Shown: piece after piece, positions 25,649 through 35,193 of the stretch
Position numbering within the stretch: the first letter of the stretch is position 1
Layout of the letters: each line of letters starts with the position of its first letter
Assembly: GCA_965226785.1 (NCBI GenBank)
Contig: CBDDEC010000003.1
Location: 744,001 to 808,000, forward strand
Reading direction: 5' to 3'
Source: CBDDEC01 sp965226785
GTDB taxonomy: Bacteria; Chloroflexota; Dehalococcoidia; UBA2979
DNA: 64,000 bases
Notes under the pieces: model-generated
Databases searched by the model: none
What the model was told of the DNA's origin: nothing
The model's input: only the letters and a program-made list of their open reading frames with translations
Translations under genes and position numbers: made by a program

Positions 25649-27058
25649 ATGGCCACGCCACCACCGCCGGCTGGACCGGACGACGACGCCACCGTCGACG
25701 ACGCTGCTGACCTCGAGGAGCAGCGGCGCGAGCTGATCGCGCGCTACCTCGACGACCCGACCGGTGACGTCAGCGCGCTCGTCGATGCGGTCGCTGGGCT
25801 GCACCCGGCCGAGCTGGCCTCGATGTTGACGCGCCTGTCCGACGAGGACCGCGCGGCGCTGCTGGCCGTGATCGACCACGTCGCGATCGCTGCGGCCATG
25901 GACTTCGTCGAGCCGCACTTCCGCGGCGACCTGCTGCAGGATGCACCGACGACGGTCGTGACGGCCACCCTGCTCGTTGTCGGTGACGACGTCGCGACCG
26001 ACATCGTGCAGGAGCTCGCGGCGCCCGCAGCCGCAGCGGCGCTGGACGCGCTGCCGGCGCAGCGACGCGACGCGATCGAGGCGCTGCTCGACCACCCCGA
26101 GGACACCGCCGGCGGCCGCATGACCGGCCAGCTGATCACCGTTCCGCCGGAGCTGTCAGTGGCCGGCACCCTCGATGCCCTGCGCAGCGCGAGCCCGGAC
26201 CAGGAGCAACCGTTCTACCTCTACGTCACCGACGAGCACCGCCACCTCGAGGGTGTGCTGCGGCTGCGAGCGCTGATCGCCAGCGAGCCGGAGCGGCCCG
26301 TCGGCGAGCTGATGGACACCGAACTGGTGACGGTGCGAGCGGATGTCGACCAGGAGGAAGCGGCGCGGCTGCTGAAGCAGTACAAGCTGCTCGCCCTCCC
26401 AGTCGTTGATGAGCACGGCCATGTGATCGGCACCGTCACCGCCGACGACCTGCTCGACGTCCTCGAGGACGAGGCGACCGAGGACATGTTCCGCATGGTC
26501 GGCGTGAGCGAGGAGGAGGACCTGCGCGGGGTCTTCCGCTCTGTGCGCTACCGCTTGCCGTGGTTGCTCGTGAACGTGGTGGCGCTGCTGGGCGCCGCCT
26601 GGGTCGTCACGCGCTTCGAGGACACGCTGACCCGCGTCGCCATCGTCGCGGCCTTCCTGCCGGTCGTCGGCGGTATCGGCGGCAACGCCGGAATCCAGAC
26701 GCTGACCGTCGTCGTGCGCTCCCTGGCCCTCGGGCGGTTGGAGGCACGCAGCGTCCTCCGCGTCGCGGCGCGCGAGGTCGCGTCGGGCCTCGTGCTCGGG
26801 CTGATCATGGGCGTCACTGTCGGCGCCTCGACACTGCTCTGGGGCGAACCGTGGCTCGGACTGGTGGTGGCGCTGGCGCTGGTCGCGAACGTCGTCATCG
26901 GCGTGCTCGCCGGGGTGTTGATTCCGATGACGCTCGTGCGACTGCGGCAGGATCCGGCGCTCTCCGCCAGCATCTGGCTGACCGCGATCACCGACCTCGC
27001 TGGGTTCGCGGGCTTCCTGGCGCTCGCGACGCTGCTGGTGGAGCGCCTCGAGGGCTGA
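25649..27058 (+). CDS. mgtE: Magnesium transporter MgtE
   Basis: 469 aa with the standard domain order: N-terminal helical superhelix (residues 25-150, LHPAELASMLTRLSDEDR), two CBS domains (about 155-280, PVVDEHGHVIGTVTADDLLD), a connecting helix and five membrane helices (about 310-465). The pore motif PVVGGIGGNAGIQT and TAITDLAGFAGF (Asp of the selectivity region) are present. MgtE is a Mg2+-gated channel for Mg2+ and Co2+. Only 48 bp precede it, too short for an M-box. Confidence 0.94.
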   Translation: MATPPPPAGPDDDATVDDAADLEEQRRELIARYLDDPTGDVSALVDAVAGLHPAELASMLTRLSDEDRAALLAVIDHVAIAAAMDFVEPHFRGDLLQDAPTTVVTATLLVVGDDVATDIVQELAAPAAAAALDALPAQRRDAIEALLDHPEDTAGGRMTGQLITVPPELSVAGTLDALRSASPDQEQPFYLYVTDEHRHLEGVLRLRALIASEPERPVGELMDTELVTVRADVDQEEAARLLKQYKLLALPVVDEHGHVIGTVTADDLLDVLEDEATEDMFRMVGVSEEEDLRGVFRSVRYRLPWLLVNVVALLGAAWVVTRFEDTLTRVAIVAAFLPVVGGIGGNAGIQTLTVVVRSLALGRLEARSVLRVAAREVASGLVLGLIMGVTVGASTLLWGEPWLGLVVALALVANVVIGVLAGVLIPMTLVRLRQDPALSASIWLTAITDLAGFAGFLALATLLVERLEG

Positions 27059-27141
27059 GCGCCGGACGCTGGCGCTACCCTCCGGCCGTGCTATAACGCC
27101 TCCGCGGTGCGCAACGACGCCGCTCAGAACGGCGGTGCCCT

Positions 27142-28062
27142 GTGGCCGATTCCAACGCATCTTCGAACGGCGGACAGCTGCCGCCCGGCGCGGTCGGGCA
27201 GGGCGCGATCGTGATCACCGGAGCCTCCACCGGCATTGGCGCCGGCTGCGCGTTGCGCATGGACCAGCGCGGCTATCGCGTCTTCGCAGGCGTGCGGCGC
27301 GAGGAGGACGGCGAGCGCCTGCGCGCGATGGCCAGCGACCGGCTGACGCCGCTGATGATCGACGTGACGATCCAGCGCTCGATCGATGACGCCGCGGCTG
27401 CCGTCGATGCCGCGACGGGTGACCACGGCCTCGCCGGGCTGGTGAACAACGCCGGCGTCGCCATCACCGGACCCGTCGAGTACCTCTCCGTGGACCGCTA
27501 TCGCGAGCAGTTCGAGGTCAACTACTTCGGCCAGATCGCCGTCACACAGGCGTTCCTGCCGGCGATTCGTCGCGCCGGCGGACGCATCGTCACCATGGGA
27601 TCGATCGCCGGGCGCGCCAGCGCCCCGTTCCTCTCACCCTATGCCGGTACGAAGCACGCATTGGAGGCGCTGACCGACTCGCTGCGCGGCGAGCTCGCTC
27701 CGTGGGGCATCAATGTCGCCCTCATCGAGCCAGGGGCGATCAAGACACCGATCTGGGACAAGGGCATCGAGCTCGCCGACGAGGTGATGGCGGAGATGCC
27801 GGAAGAGGCGATCAGCCGCTACGAGCCGTTTATCGAGCCCGTCAAGGAGTACGCCCGCGAGGCGAACGAGAGCGGCTCCGAGGTGAGTAAGGTCGCGGAC
27901 GCCGTCGAGCACGCCCTGACCGCGAAGCGACCGAAGACGCGCTATCTCGTTGGCACCGACGCACGCATCCAGGCGACCGCGAAGAAGTGGCTGCCCGACC
28001 GCCTCGTGGACCGCCTGACGCGATCACAGCTCGGATTGCCGAAGTCGCTTCCCCGCGACTAA
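27142..28062 (+). CDS. Short-chain dehydrogenase/reductase
   Basis: 306 aa, GTG start at 27142. Rossmann motif TGASTGIG (about residues 29-36), NNAG (about 109-112), active-site Ser in MGSIAGRAS and the Tyr-Lys pair in YAGTKHALEAL give a complete classical SDR. The C-terminal substrate region (residues 200-306) resembles retinol/17-beta-hydroxysteroid dehydrogenase-type proteins. An 18-residue polar lead precedes the fold. Confidence 0.9.
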   Translation: MADSNASSNGGQLPPGAVGQGAIVITGASTGIGAGCALRMDQRGYRVFAGVRREEDGERLRAMASDRLTPLMIDVTIQRSIDDAAAAVDAATGDHGLAGLVNNAGVAITGPVEYLSVDRYREQFEVNYFGQIAVTQAFLPAIRRAGGRIVTMGSIAGRASAPFLSPYAGTKHALEALTDSLRGELAPWGINVALIEPGAIKTPIWDKGIELADEVMAEMPEEAISRYEPFIEPVKEYAREANESGSEVSKVADAVEHALTAKRPKTRYLVGTDARIQATAKKWLPDRLVDRLTRSQLGLPKSLPRD

Positions 28063-28247
28063 TGCCCTGACTTCGTCGTTCCCGACCCGCGAAGAACGTC
28101 TCCTGTATCTATGCGCGTGATTGCGGTGCGTAGCTCCGTCTATCGTTAGATATCGCCGTCCCCTCAGGGTCCGTCGTAACACCACATACATATTGCTATG
28201 CCGCCCTGACGACGCCGTTTCTAAGGTCGTCTGACGGAGGCTCCGCC

Positions 28248-29096
28248 ATGCGCATGTCACTTCTGGCGCTCATCTGCGCCGCACTACTCCTCGCCGCCTG
28301 CACCTCGAATAGTGGCGATGACTCGTCCGGCACGCCCGAGGGCGACGCCACCGCGGTCACGACCGCGACTGCCGCCACGAGGGCCAGCGACGACGCCACC
28401 GCCTCGGACGCACCGACTGACGAAGGCGACGCGCCGGTCCTGGTACAGCGGTTCATTGGTAACACCGGCGGTTCCGGTGTCGCCGTGCGTGACGCCTGCG
28501 CGCAGGACGCGCGCGCCGGCGGCGCGTGGCCGCAGGCCAGCGGCGTCCTCGTACTCGAAGTGGGGACCGAGGGCTGCGACGGCTGGTCCTATGTGGCCCG
28601 CGACCGCTCCTCTGACGAATCCTGGGTGCGCAACACCTACCTCGTGACCGAGCGACCGGCGGCCGTGGTCTCGCGGCTGCCCACGACCACGCCGACATCG
28701 CCGCCCGCGACCTCGACGAACACGCCGCCGACGCCGGCTCCCACGCAGGCACCGATCACCTACCCGCAGATCTCGATTTCGCCGAACCCGCTCAGCTTCG
28801 GCGAGATCCCGCCCGGCCAGACCAGCATCCGCTCGGTCCTGCTCTCGAACACCTCGACCGATCCGGTGACCATCACCGCGGTCGTCTTCGCGAACGGCGC
28901 GCACGTGTCGGCAGCGTTCGAGGTCACCTCGAACTGCGACGGCCAGACCGTCGACGCTGGCGTGACCTGCCGGATCGTCGTGCGGTTCACGCCGCAGTCC
29001 GGTGGCGAGCACTCGGCGACTCTGGTCGTCTCCTCGAGCAGCGCGACCGCGCCGCTCACGGCGCTGGTCATCGGCACCGGGTACATCCCGGAGTAG
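28248..29096 (+). CDS. Lipoprotein with a C-terminal ASH-type immunoglobulin-like domain
   Basis: 282 aa. Signal peptide with lipobox LAAC (Cys18), then a Thr/Asp/Pro-rich linker. Residues about 65-140 hold an unassigned domain with two cysteines, followed by a PTTTPTSPPATS-type stalk. Residues about 175-280 match the ASH/HYDIN-type or DUF1573 family (PNPLSFGEIPPGQTSIRSV, then CRIVVRFTPQSGGEHSATL), a beta-sandwich seen in many exported proteins. The 185 bp before it (28063-28247) shows no gene and probably holds its promoter. Confidence 0.7.
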   Translation: MRMSLLALICAALLLAACTSNSGDDSSGTPEGDATAVTTATAATRASDDATASDAPTDEGDAPVLVQRFIGNTGGSGVAVRDACAQDARAGGAWPQASGVLVLEVGTEGCDGWSYVARDRSSDESWVRNTYLVTERPAAVVSRLPTTTPTSPPATSTNTPPTPAPTQAPITYPQISISPNPLSFGEIPPGQTSIRSVLLSNTSTDPVTITAVVFANGAHVSAAFEVTSNCDGQTVDAGVTCRIVVRFTPQSGGEHSATLVVSSSSATAPLTALVIGTGYIPE

Positions 29097-29302
29097 CAAT
29101 CGATCACTCGCGCGCGGCCGAGGCTGCGCGTGAGCGTGCCTGCCGTGCGGGCCCGGGAACGCCTCGCACGGTTCTGACGAGATCTTTACGGACGCTGACG
29201 CCCACTTAACTGACCACGGCCATGTGGCAGATGAGGGCGCGGGATGCGCTCGCATCTACGACTCCGCCCGGCAGGCGTCGGGTGAGTCGTTGGAGCCGGC
29301 GA

Positions 29303-30478
29303 ATGCGCAAGGATCAGCGTTTCGCATTCCTTCGAGGCCGCGACGGCGGGCAGATGCTCATGCTCGCGCCGCTCGTCCTCTTCCTCTTCCTGGTCGGAGC
29401 CACGCTGATCGTCGACCTCGGACGCGTCTATGTCGCGCGCCGGTCGGCCCAGGCGGCGGTCGACTTCGCGGCGCTCGCCGCGGCGCAGGAGCTGCCCCGC
29501 AGCGACCTGGAGTCGAACAGCGGCCAGATGGTCAGCGACGCGGTCTTCTAGGCGAACACCTACCTCCGCCTGAACGCTCATGACCCCTCGGCCACCGATG
29601 TGCACGCCACGATCACGCCATACTACGAGGGCGACGTCCGCAAGATCCGCGTCGAGGTGAAACGCGACCACTCCTGGGTCTTCGCCGGCTACTTCGGGAT
29701 CCCCGATCCGACCATCGGCGCGAGCGCCGTCGCCGAGGCCAACTCGACGCCACGCGATGTGATGGTGGTGCTCGACCGCTCCGGCTCGATGTGCCTGGAG
29801 TCGCACGGCGGACCGATGTCCATATGCCCGGACCTCAGCGACAACGGCGACGGAGACAGCGACGACCCGGGCGAGCGCTGGGAGCCGTTCGACACCATGC
29901 GTGACGCGGCGAACGATTTCACCGCCGCGTTTACTCCGGAGCTCGATAGTCTGGCCTTCGACTTCATCGGCCTCGTCTCGTACTCGAACACGGCGACGCT
30001 CGAGGCTGGTCTCACCATCGACTACGGCGCGCCCGGCACGATCTACGAGGACGCCATCGACTCGATGGTCCCGGCCGGTCGAACGAACATCGGCCACGCG
30101 CTGGCCACCGCGCTCGATGAGATCGAGAACAACGGGCACTCCCTGGCGATGCAGGCGATCGTGTTGCTCACCGACGGTGACGGCAACATCTACAACGCTG
30201 GCTCCCGGGGCGATCCAGACTTCAGGAACTGCTCGACGGGCTGTGGCGCCTCAACGAACTACGCGCTGCAGCAGGCGCGGCTGGCGGCCAGCCAGGGCAT
30301 CGCCCTCTACACGATCGGCTTGACCGACAACGCGGGGAAGGACCTGCTCGTCGAGATCGCGCAGATCGGACTGCACGAGGGCGGCGGTGGCGCGTTCTTC
30401 GACGTGTCCGACCCGGACGAGCTGACTGAGACGTTCCTCCAGATCGCAGCGCTCATCCAGCTCGCGCTCGTCGAGTAG
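29303..30478 (+). pseudogene. TadG-like pilus-assembly/VWA protein interrupted by in-frame TAG
   Basis: One frame runs from ATG 29303 to 30478, broken only by TAG at 29549-29551. The N-terminus (RGRDGGQMLMLAPLVLFLFL, then VDLGRVYVARRSAQAAVDFA) is the TadE/TadG anchor. After the stop the frame continues ANTYLRLN...ITPYYEGDVRKIRVEV, the expected TadG continuation, then a VWA domain with MIDAS DxSxS (LDRSGSM), a Thr (GRTNIG) and Asp (LLTDGDG). Without the stop the product is about 391 aa. It may be a pseudogene, a sequencing error, or read-through. An upstream ATG at 29222 is also in frame. Confidence 0.75.
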
Positions 30479-30528
30479 TCACGCAGCAGCTCGCAGCCAG
30501 CTCAGATTCCCCCGGTGAGCTGTGATGC

Positions 30529-30565
30529 AACCCCGGTCGGTGTGATGCGCTCACCGACCGGGGTT
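30529..30565. terminator. Bidirectional terminator between convergent genes
   Basis: AACCCCGGTCGGTG (30529-30542) pairs perfectly with CACCGACCGGGGTT (30552-30565) around a 9-base loop, with TTT after the right arm on the plus strand and A's before the left arm. It is placed between the VWA gene and the convergent CAP-domain gene. Confidence 0.85.
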
Positions 30566-30585
30566 TCTCCACCCACCGGCCACCC

Positions 30586-31446
30586 TCAGTCGCTGAACAC
30601 CACGACGAGGATCGCGCTTCCGTCCACCGAGCGCGCGAGGCCGAAGCCGACCGCCTCGAATGCCCGAGCGAGGACGTTGGCGCGATGCGCCGAGCTGTTC
30701 ATGAACCCGGCCACGATTGCGCGCACCGCATCTGCATCGGCATGGGACGACCGTCCGAGGTTCTCCCCGGCCGTATCGTATTCAACATCCACCGCCGCGA
30801 GCCGGTCGGCGAGGGTGATGCCCCCGCTGCCGGTGTGCGAGAACCGCCCGCTGCTGGCCAGGTCGTCTGCGTGCGCCTGCGCCACCACGTCGAGGTCGCT
30901 CGAACGGATCAGTGCCTCCAGCGTGAACAAGGCACGCTGGAGGTCCATGAACGCGTGCGCAAGTTCCATGAGATACGCCGCCGCCGCTGTCCCAGGCGTC
31001 GGCGTGGTGGTCGACTCCGAGGCGGTCTCCGGCGGGGTCGTATCGGCTGGCAGCGCGTCTGGCGTGGGGGCCGGTGTCGAGGTCACCGCCGGAGCGGCCG
31101 TCGCCGCCTCGACGGTCGCTGCCGCCTTCGCGACACGCGAGGTCTCGACCGCGATGGCCGGGCTCGTGATCAGCGCGGGCAGCGCCGAGGCCGCCGGATC
31201 GACGCCGGGCAGCACGATGCGCCGGGGGATGGTGACTCGTTGTGTTGCAACGGCCGGGGATCCGGCCTTCGGGATGATCCGCAGCTGCGACGGATCGCCC
31301 GAGAGTTCTCGCGGGGGTGTGATGGCCACAGCGGCAACGAGCAACACCGCGATCAGCGCGATCAGCGCGATCAGAGCCGCAGAACGAGCGATCCCTCGCA
31401 GCATCCACGCAAGGTGCACCCGTCGAGCCAGTACGATCAAATCCAC
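30586..31446 (-). CDS. Exported CAP-domain (YkwD/SCP) protein
   Basis: 286 aa. One membrane anchor or signal segment (about residues 18-45, ARSAALIALIALIAVLLVAAVAI) is followed by an Ala/Thr/Pro-rich linker to about 155. The CAP domain follows: AQAHADDLASSGRFSHTG, ADRLAAVDVEYDTAGENLG, and the closing FMNSSAHRANVLARAFEAVG. His of GRFSHTG and Glu of GENLG fit the CAP cavity. The role is unknown; secreted YkwD-type proteins bind or modify extracellular lipids or cell wall. It is the last gene before the bidirectional terminator. Confidence 0.85.
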   Translation of the reverse strand: MDLIVLARRVHLAWMLRGIARSAALIALIALIAVLLVAAVAITPPRELSGDPSQLRIIPKAGSPAVATQRVTIPRRIVLPGVDPAASALPALITSPAIAVETSRVAKAAATVEAATAAPAVTSTPAPTPDALPADTTPPETASESTTTPTPGTAAAAYLMELAHAFMDLQRALFTLEALIRSSDLDVVAQAHADDLASSGRFSHTGSGGITLADRLAAVDVEYDTAGENLGRSSHADADAVRAIVAGFMNSSAHRANVLARAFEAVGFGLARSVDGSAILVVVFSD

Positions 31447-31505
31447 GTCACCCTTCGTAGGCCATTGAACGTTTCGCGTACGCTCCCCTTCGAGGGGGTG
31501 GTGCT

Positions 31506-32837
31506 GTGGTTCGCATCATCCGTGCGGCAATCTACATGGCAGCGGGCCCGCTGTTGCTCTTCTGGCTGCCGGTCCCGTTCCTCGGCGGGCTGGTGGGCGG
31601 GCTCGGCGGTGGCATGCTGTTCCCGGAGGACCGCAGGCACGGGCTCGAACTCGGCATCGTCGTCGCGCTGGCCCTCGGCAGCGGCGGGCTGCTCGTCGGC
31701 CAAAACCTCGCCGAGAGCCTGCCACTGGTGGGATCGTTCCTCGCGACCCTCGTCCTCATCTGGTACCTGCTGAACTGCGTGGCGGTCCCGGTCGGCGCCC
31801 TCGTCGGCTCGGCGCTGGCGCGGGGGCGTGCCCGTGCCGCTGAGAGCGCGGGCGCGGATCAGCCCGGCTGGCAGACGCTGCTCGAGTCCGGTCTCAGCGC
31901 CCTCGACCGCCGCCCGAACGTCGTCGACGGCGAAGTCGTCGAGGGCGAGAGCGAGACATCGTTCGGCGATCTTGCCCGTGACGCGATGCGCGCCATCGCC
32001 GACGAGGTTGGCGACGACAGCGACGACGCTGGCGACACTGAGGTGGCGATCGAGCCGGCTCAGACACCACCGCCCGACGCCCTGCCCGACCTCGCCCCGG
32101 AAGCCCGCGAGGCGTCTCCGTCAACAGACGCCAACCGCGAACGACGCGCACGCGGACGCCGCGGCCGTCGCCGCGGGCGACGCGACCGAAGCGCCGACGG
32201 CGAGCGGGGCGAGCGAGGCGAGCGTCCGAGCCGGCAGGGTGCCGGCCTCGAACGCGTCCTCCGCGACTTCTCGCGCTCCCGGCGCCGCTCGCGTCGCGAC
32301 GAGGAGCCACGCCCCGCCGCGGGCGGCCGGCCGGTCACGATCATGTTCACCGACATCGAGTCGTCGACCAGCCTGACGCAGCAACTCGGCGACACGCGCG
32401 CGCAGCAGCTCCTGATCGAGCACAACGAGGCCGTGCGCAGCGCGCTGGCCCGCTACGAGGGCCGGGAGGTCAAGCACACCGGGGACGGCATCATGGCCTC
32501 GTTCCTCTCCGCCTCCGCAGGCATCGAGGCGGCGCTGGCGATGCAGGCCGTCTTCACCCAGCGCGAAGCGGCGAGGACGGACGCAGACGCACCACTCCGC
32601 GCGCGCATCGGCCTCAACACCGGCGAACCGCTCGCCCAGGGCGATGACCTCTTTGGCAGCGCGGTGCAACTGGCTCGGCGCATCTGCGACGAAGCGGAGC
32701 CAGGCCAGATCCTGGTCTCCGACATCGTCCGCCAGCTCTGCGCCGGCAAAACCTTCGTCTTCACCGACCTCGGCCGCATCCCCCTCAAAGGCTTCGAGGA
32801 CGCGCACTCGCTCTTCGCCGTGCAGCCGCCGGGCTAA
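31506..32837 (+). CDS. Membrane-anchored class III adenylate cyclase
   Basis: 443 aa, GTG start. Two or three N-terminal membrane spans (residues 6-102) precede a long charged, disordered linker rich in Arg/Glu (about 110-275). The cyclase domain has the metal aspartates FTDIESST and TGDGIMASF, the ATP-specifying Lys before the second motif (EVKHTGDG), and Asp in GDDLFGSAVQLARRI. The position usually Asn is Gln (VQLARR), a common variant in this clade. It probably makes cAMP at the cytoplasmic face. A LuxR-type regulator gene is convergent downstream. Confidence 0.8.
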   Translation: MVRIIRAAIYMAAGPLLLFWLPVPFLGGLVGGLGGGMLFPEDRRHGLELGIVVALALGSGGLLVGQNLAESLPLVGSFLATLVLIWYLLNCVAVPVGALVGSALARGRARAAESAGADQPGWQTLLESGLSALDRRPNVVDGEVVEGESETSFGDLARDAMRAIADEVGDDSDDAGDTEVAIEPAQTPPPDALPDLAPEAREASPSTDANRERRARGRRGRRRGRRDRSADGERGERGERPSRQGAGLERVLRDFSRSRRRSRRDEEPRPAAGGRPVTIMFTDIESSTSLTQQLGDTRAQQLLIEHNEAVRSALARYEGREVKHTGDGIMASFLSASAGIEAALAMQAVFTQREAARTDADAPLRARIGLNTGEPLAQGDDLFGSAVQLARRICDEAEPGQILVSDIVRQLCAGKTFVFTDLGRIPLKGFEDAHSLFAVQPPG

Positions 32838-32875
32838 CACCTCGCCCGCCCGTCTGCCCGCGTTACGGACGGGAG

Positions 32876-34480
32876 CTAGATCAGTCCGATCGCCCTCGCC
32901 TGGTCGAGCGCTTCGACGCGGCTGCGCACGCCCAACTTCCCGTACGCGGCATGGGCGTGGCTCTGCACCGTCCGCCACCCGATCCCGAGCTCCTCGGCGG
33001 CACGCTTGTAGGTTGCGCCGGTGGCGAGCGCCGCCAGCACCTCCGCCTCGCGTGGCGTGAGCGGCGGCGGCACGTTGTCGAACACGCCGCTCCACGAGGC
33101 CCGGGAGGCCGCATAGACGTGAGTCGGTACGTGCACTCCGTGTTTTCGCGCCGCTCGGCGCGCGATCTCCAGCGTGGGCTCCCACGCCATCCGCCTCGCG
33201 GCAGTTGGAGCGCGTGAGAGCAGGTCGGTCAGCTGCAGCCGAGCGATCGTCGCCTCGACGCGGTAGCCGACGCTGTCGGCCCACGCCACCGCCGCTTCCA
33301 GGTCGCGGATCCCGCGATCGAACGCGCCAGCTCGCGCCGCCAGCAGGCCGCGGATGCGCGCGACCGACACGGGCCACTCCAGCGAGGTGACGACATGCGG
33401 GGGCCACGCCTCATCGAGCCAGTGCAGCCAGGTCGCTGCGGCTGCCTGCGAACCCCCGACCGCGATCGCCTCCATCAGCGCCAGTAGCGAGCCCAGGTTG
33501 ACGAGCGTGACCTGTTCCGGGACGAACCCCTCAGCCTCGAACGGCTCGCCGGCGTAGATATCGGCGAGCACGCCGCCGACCGGGATCTGGTTGAAGAACG
33601 CTCCGTCGAACCGTTCGGCGAGCAGGTCCGCCTGTTCCCCGCGACGGGCCATGGCCGACGCGTCGCCCGCATCGAGGGCATGGCGCAGCGTGAGCAGCGC
33701 CGCCTGCCACGAGCTGTACATGTTGTGCGCGCTGAGGCTGGTCTCCATCGTCGCGAGGTCGGGTTCGCCGCGCGCCAGCGCCAGTCCTGCCTCGTAGATG
33801 CGCGCCCCCTCGGTGCGCCAGGTCGAGCGCTGTGCGCGGGCCTGCGAAGAGAGCGACCGGGTGAGCGACGCTGCCTCGGTCGGAGACCCCGTGGCGATCA
33901 GCCAGGGAACGAGCCAGAGTTTCACGCCGGCCGCGAGCCAGTCCATGTCCCGGCCTTCAGCCTCGGCGATCGAGGATGTCCACCGCTCGGCCGGCTCCTC
34001 GGCGAGGCTGATCAGCAGGGCGACGTGGGCGTTCGCGATGAACTGGAGGCGTTCCTCGTCAGAAGCCCGGTCGAGGTGTTTGCTGGCGACGCCGATCGTC
34101 CGGATCGCCGCAGTCGGATCGCCGCCGAGCGCTTCCACGGAGGCGCGATTTGCCATGAGCCTGCGTGTCAGCGACTGATCAACCGATGACACCTCAATCG
34201 CGTGATTGAGGTCGGAGAGCGCCTCACGGAATCGCCCCTCGGCCGAGAGGTAGATCGCACCGAGGCCAGCGAGGCTGGGGGCGGTCCAGAGGTCACCCGA
34301 ATCCGTTGCGTCCGATATCGCCGAATCGAGTGTGGAGCGCCATGCACCCCCTTCAAGCTGAGTTCGCATCAGCCGTCGGATCATCGAAAGTGCATCGTCG
34401 GCCCCGACCATGACGTAGATCCCGTCTAAGTCATTTGCTGGAGGCGCTCGTCGCCAGGGATCGCCAGAATGGGGCTTCAC
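32876..34480 (-). CDS. LuxR-family transcriptional regulator with helical-repeat sensor
   Basis: 534 aa, GTG at 34480. The C-terminal GerE helix-turn-helix (residues about 470-534, LTPREAEVLAALATGATYKR, then ELGIGWRTVQSHAHAAYGKL) is clear. The rest is a TPR-like helical array (e.g. GDLWTAPSLAGLGAIYLSAE, FREALSDLNHAIEVSSVDQS), as in LAL/MalT-type regulators but without the AAA ATPase domain. It is divergent from a small hypothetical gene and convergent with the cyclase, so it may control one or both. Confidence 0.8.
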   Translation of the reverse strand: MKPHSGDPWRRAPPANDLDGIYVMVGADDALSMIRRLMRTQLEGGAWRSTLDSAISDATDSGDLWTAPSLAGLGAIYLSAEGRFREALSDLNHAIEVSSVDQSLTRRLMANRASVEALGGDPTAAIRTIGVASKHLDRASDEERLQFIANAHVALLISLAEEPAERWTSSIAEAEGRDMDWLAAGVKLWLVPWLIATGSPTEAASLTRSLSSQARAQRSTWRTEGARIYEAGLALARGEPDLATMETSLSAHNMYSSWQAALLTLRHALDAGDASAMARRGEQADLLAERFDGAFFNQIPVGGVLADIYAGEPFEAEGFVPEQVTLVNLGSLLALMEAIAVGGSQAAAATWLHWLDEAWPPHVVTSLEWPVSVARIRGLLAARAGAFDRGIRDLEAAVAWADSVGYRVEATIARLQLTDLLSRAPTAARRMAWEPTLEIARRAARKHGVHVPTHVYAASRASWSGVFDNVPPPLTPREAEVLAALATGATYKRAAEELGIGWRTVQSHAHAAYGKLGVRSRVEALDQARAIGLI

Positions 34481-34535
34481 ACGGATGAGTTAGTGAATTG
34501 AGGAACCGATGGGTGCCCCTTGCTGCAGACTCTTG

Positions 34536-34928
34536 ATGAGCGTCGCCGAGGACCTCTTCGAGACTGACAGCGCATTCCAACTCGAGGTCGAGAGCCTGCT
34601 CGACGCCAACGCCGACCCGCTGCTGATCGTCGAGGCGATGGCCGCCCGCCTGCCTGACGGCGACGCGGCCACCCTGCGCAGCGAGGCCTCCGAGCTGCGC
34701 CCGTACATCTGGCGGGCCATGGCGATTCACTGGCGTGACGCTCGTGATGCCGGCGTTCCCTTCCACCTCGAGTCGGTCGCGCCCGACGACATCCTGGGCG
34801 CGGCCCGTCGACGTGAATCGTGGTTCCGCGTCGAGGAGTCCGAGGACGGCGGCATCGTCGTTCAGCTCAGTCATATCCCCGGACGACACGCGACGTGGGC
34901 GACGCGTCGTCGCTCGGCTGCGAGCTGA
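34536..34928 (+). CDS. Hypothetical protein
   Basis: 130 aa from ATG 34536 (an in-frame ATG at 34509 is also possible). It is acidic and helical: DSAFQLEVESLLDANADPLL, AARLPDGDAATLRSEASELR, ending in a beta-rich ESWFRVEESEDGGIVVQLS. No family recognised. It is divergent from the LuxR regulator with a 55-bp gap, which makes it a candidate target. Confidence 0.5.
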   Translation: MSVAEDLFETDSAFQLEVESLLDANADPLLIVEAMAARLPDGDAATLRSEASELRPYIWRAMAIHWRDARDAGVPFHLESVAPDDILGAARRRESWFRVEESEDGGIVVQLSHIPGRHATWATRRRSAAS

Positions 34929-35193
34929 ACGAGGATATCCGCGCTCCTCGCTCAGCCCTCCCGAGCTGAGTGATCGCCGAGCTTCGGTTCTGACGCCCGG
35001 CCGGCTGACGATGCCTCGTGGCGCCGATGATCCGGTCTCAGCGGTCGCGGATCGGCCGAGCCCGGAGCGTGCAAACCTCGCGGTGCGAGGCTTGACAGGC
35101 TCCGGCTAGCGACCGCCGTCTCGACTTGCACCGTGAGTCGCGGGCGACGCGTCGGCGCAGCGCACAGCGGCGGGAGCCGGTACCCTCGCGCGG

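Noticed and set aside
35065..35100. Small hairpin CCTCG-CGGTG-CGAGG as a terminator
   Set aside because: Stem only 5 bp, no T-run, and no gene end nearby.
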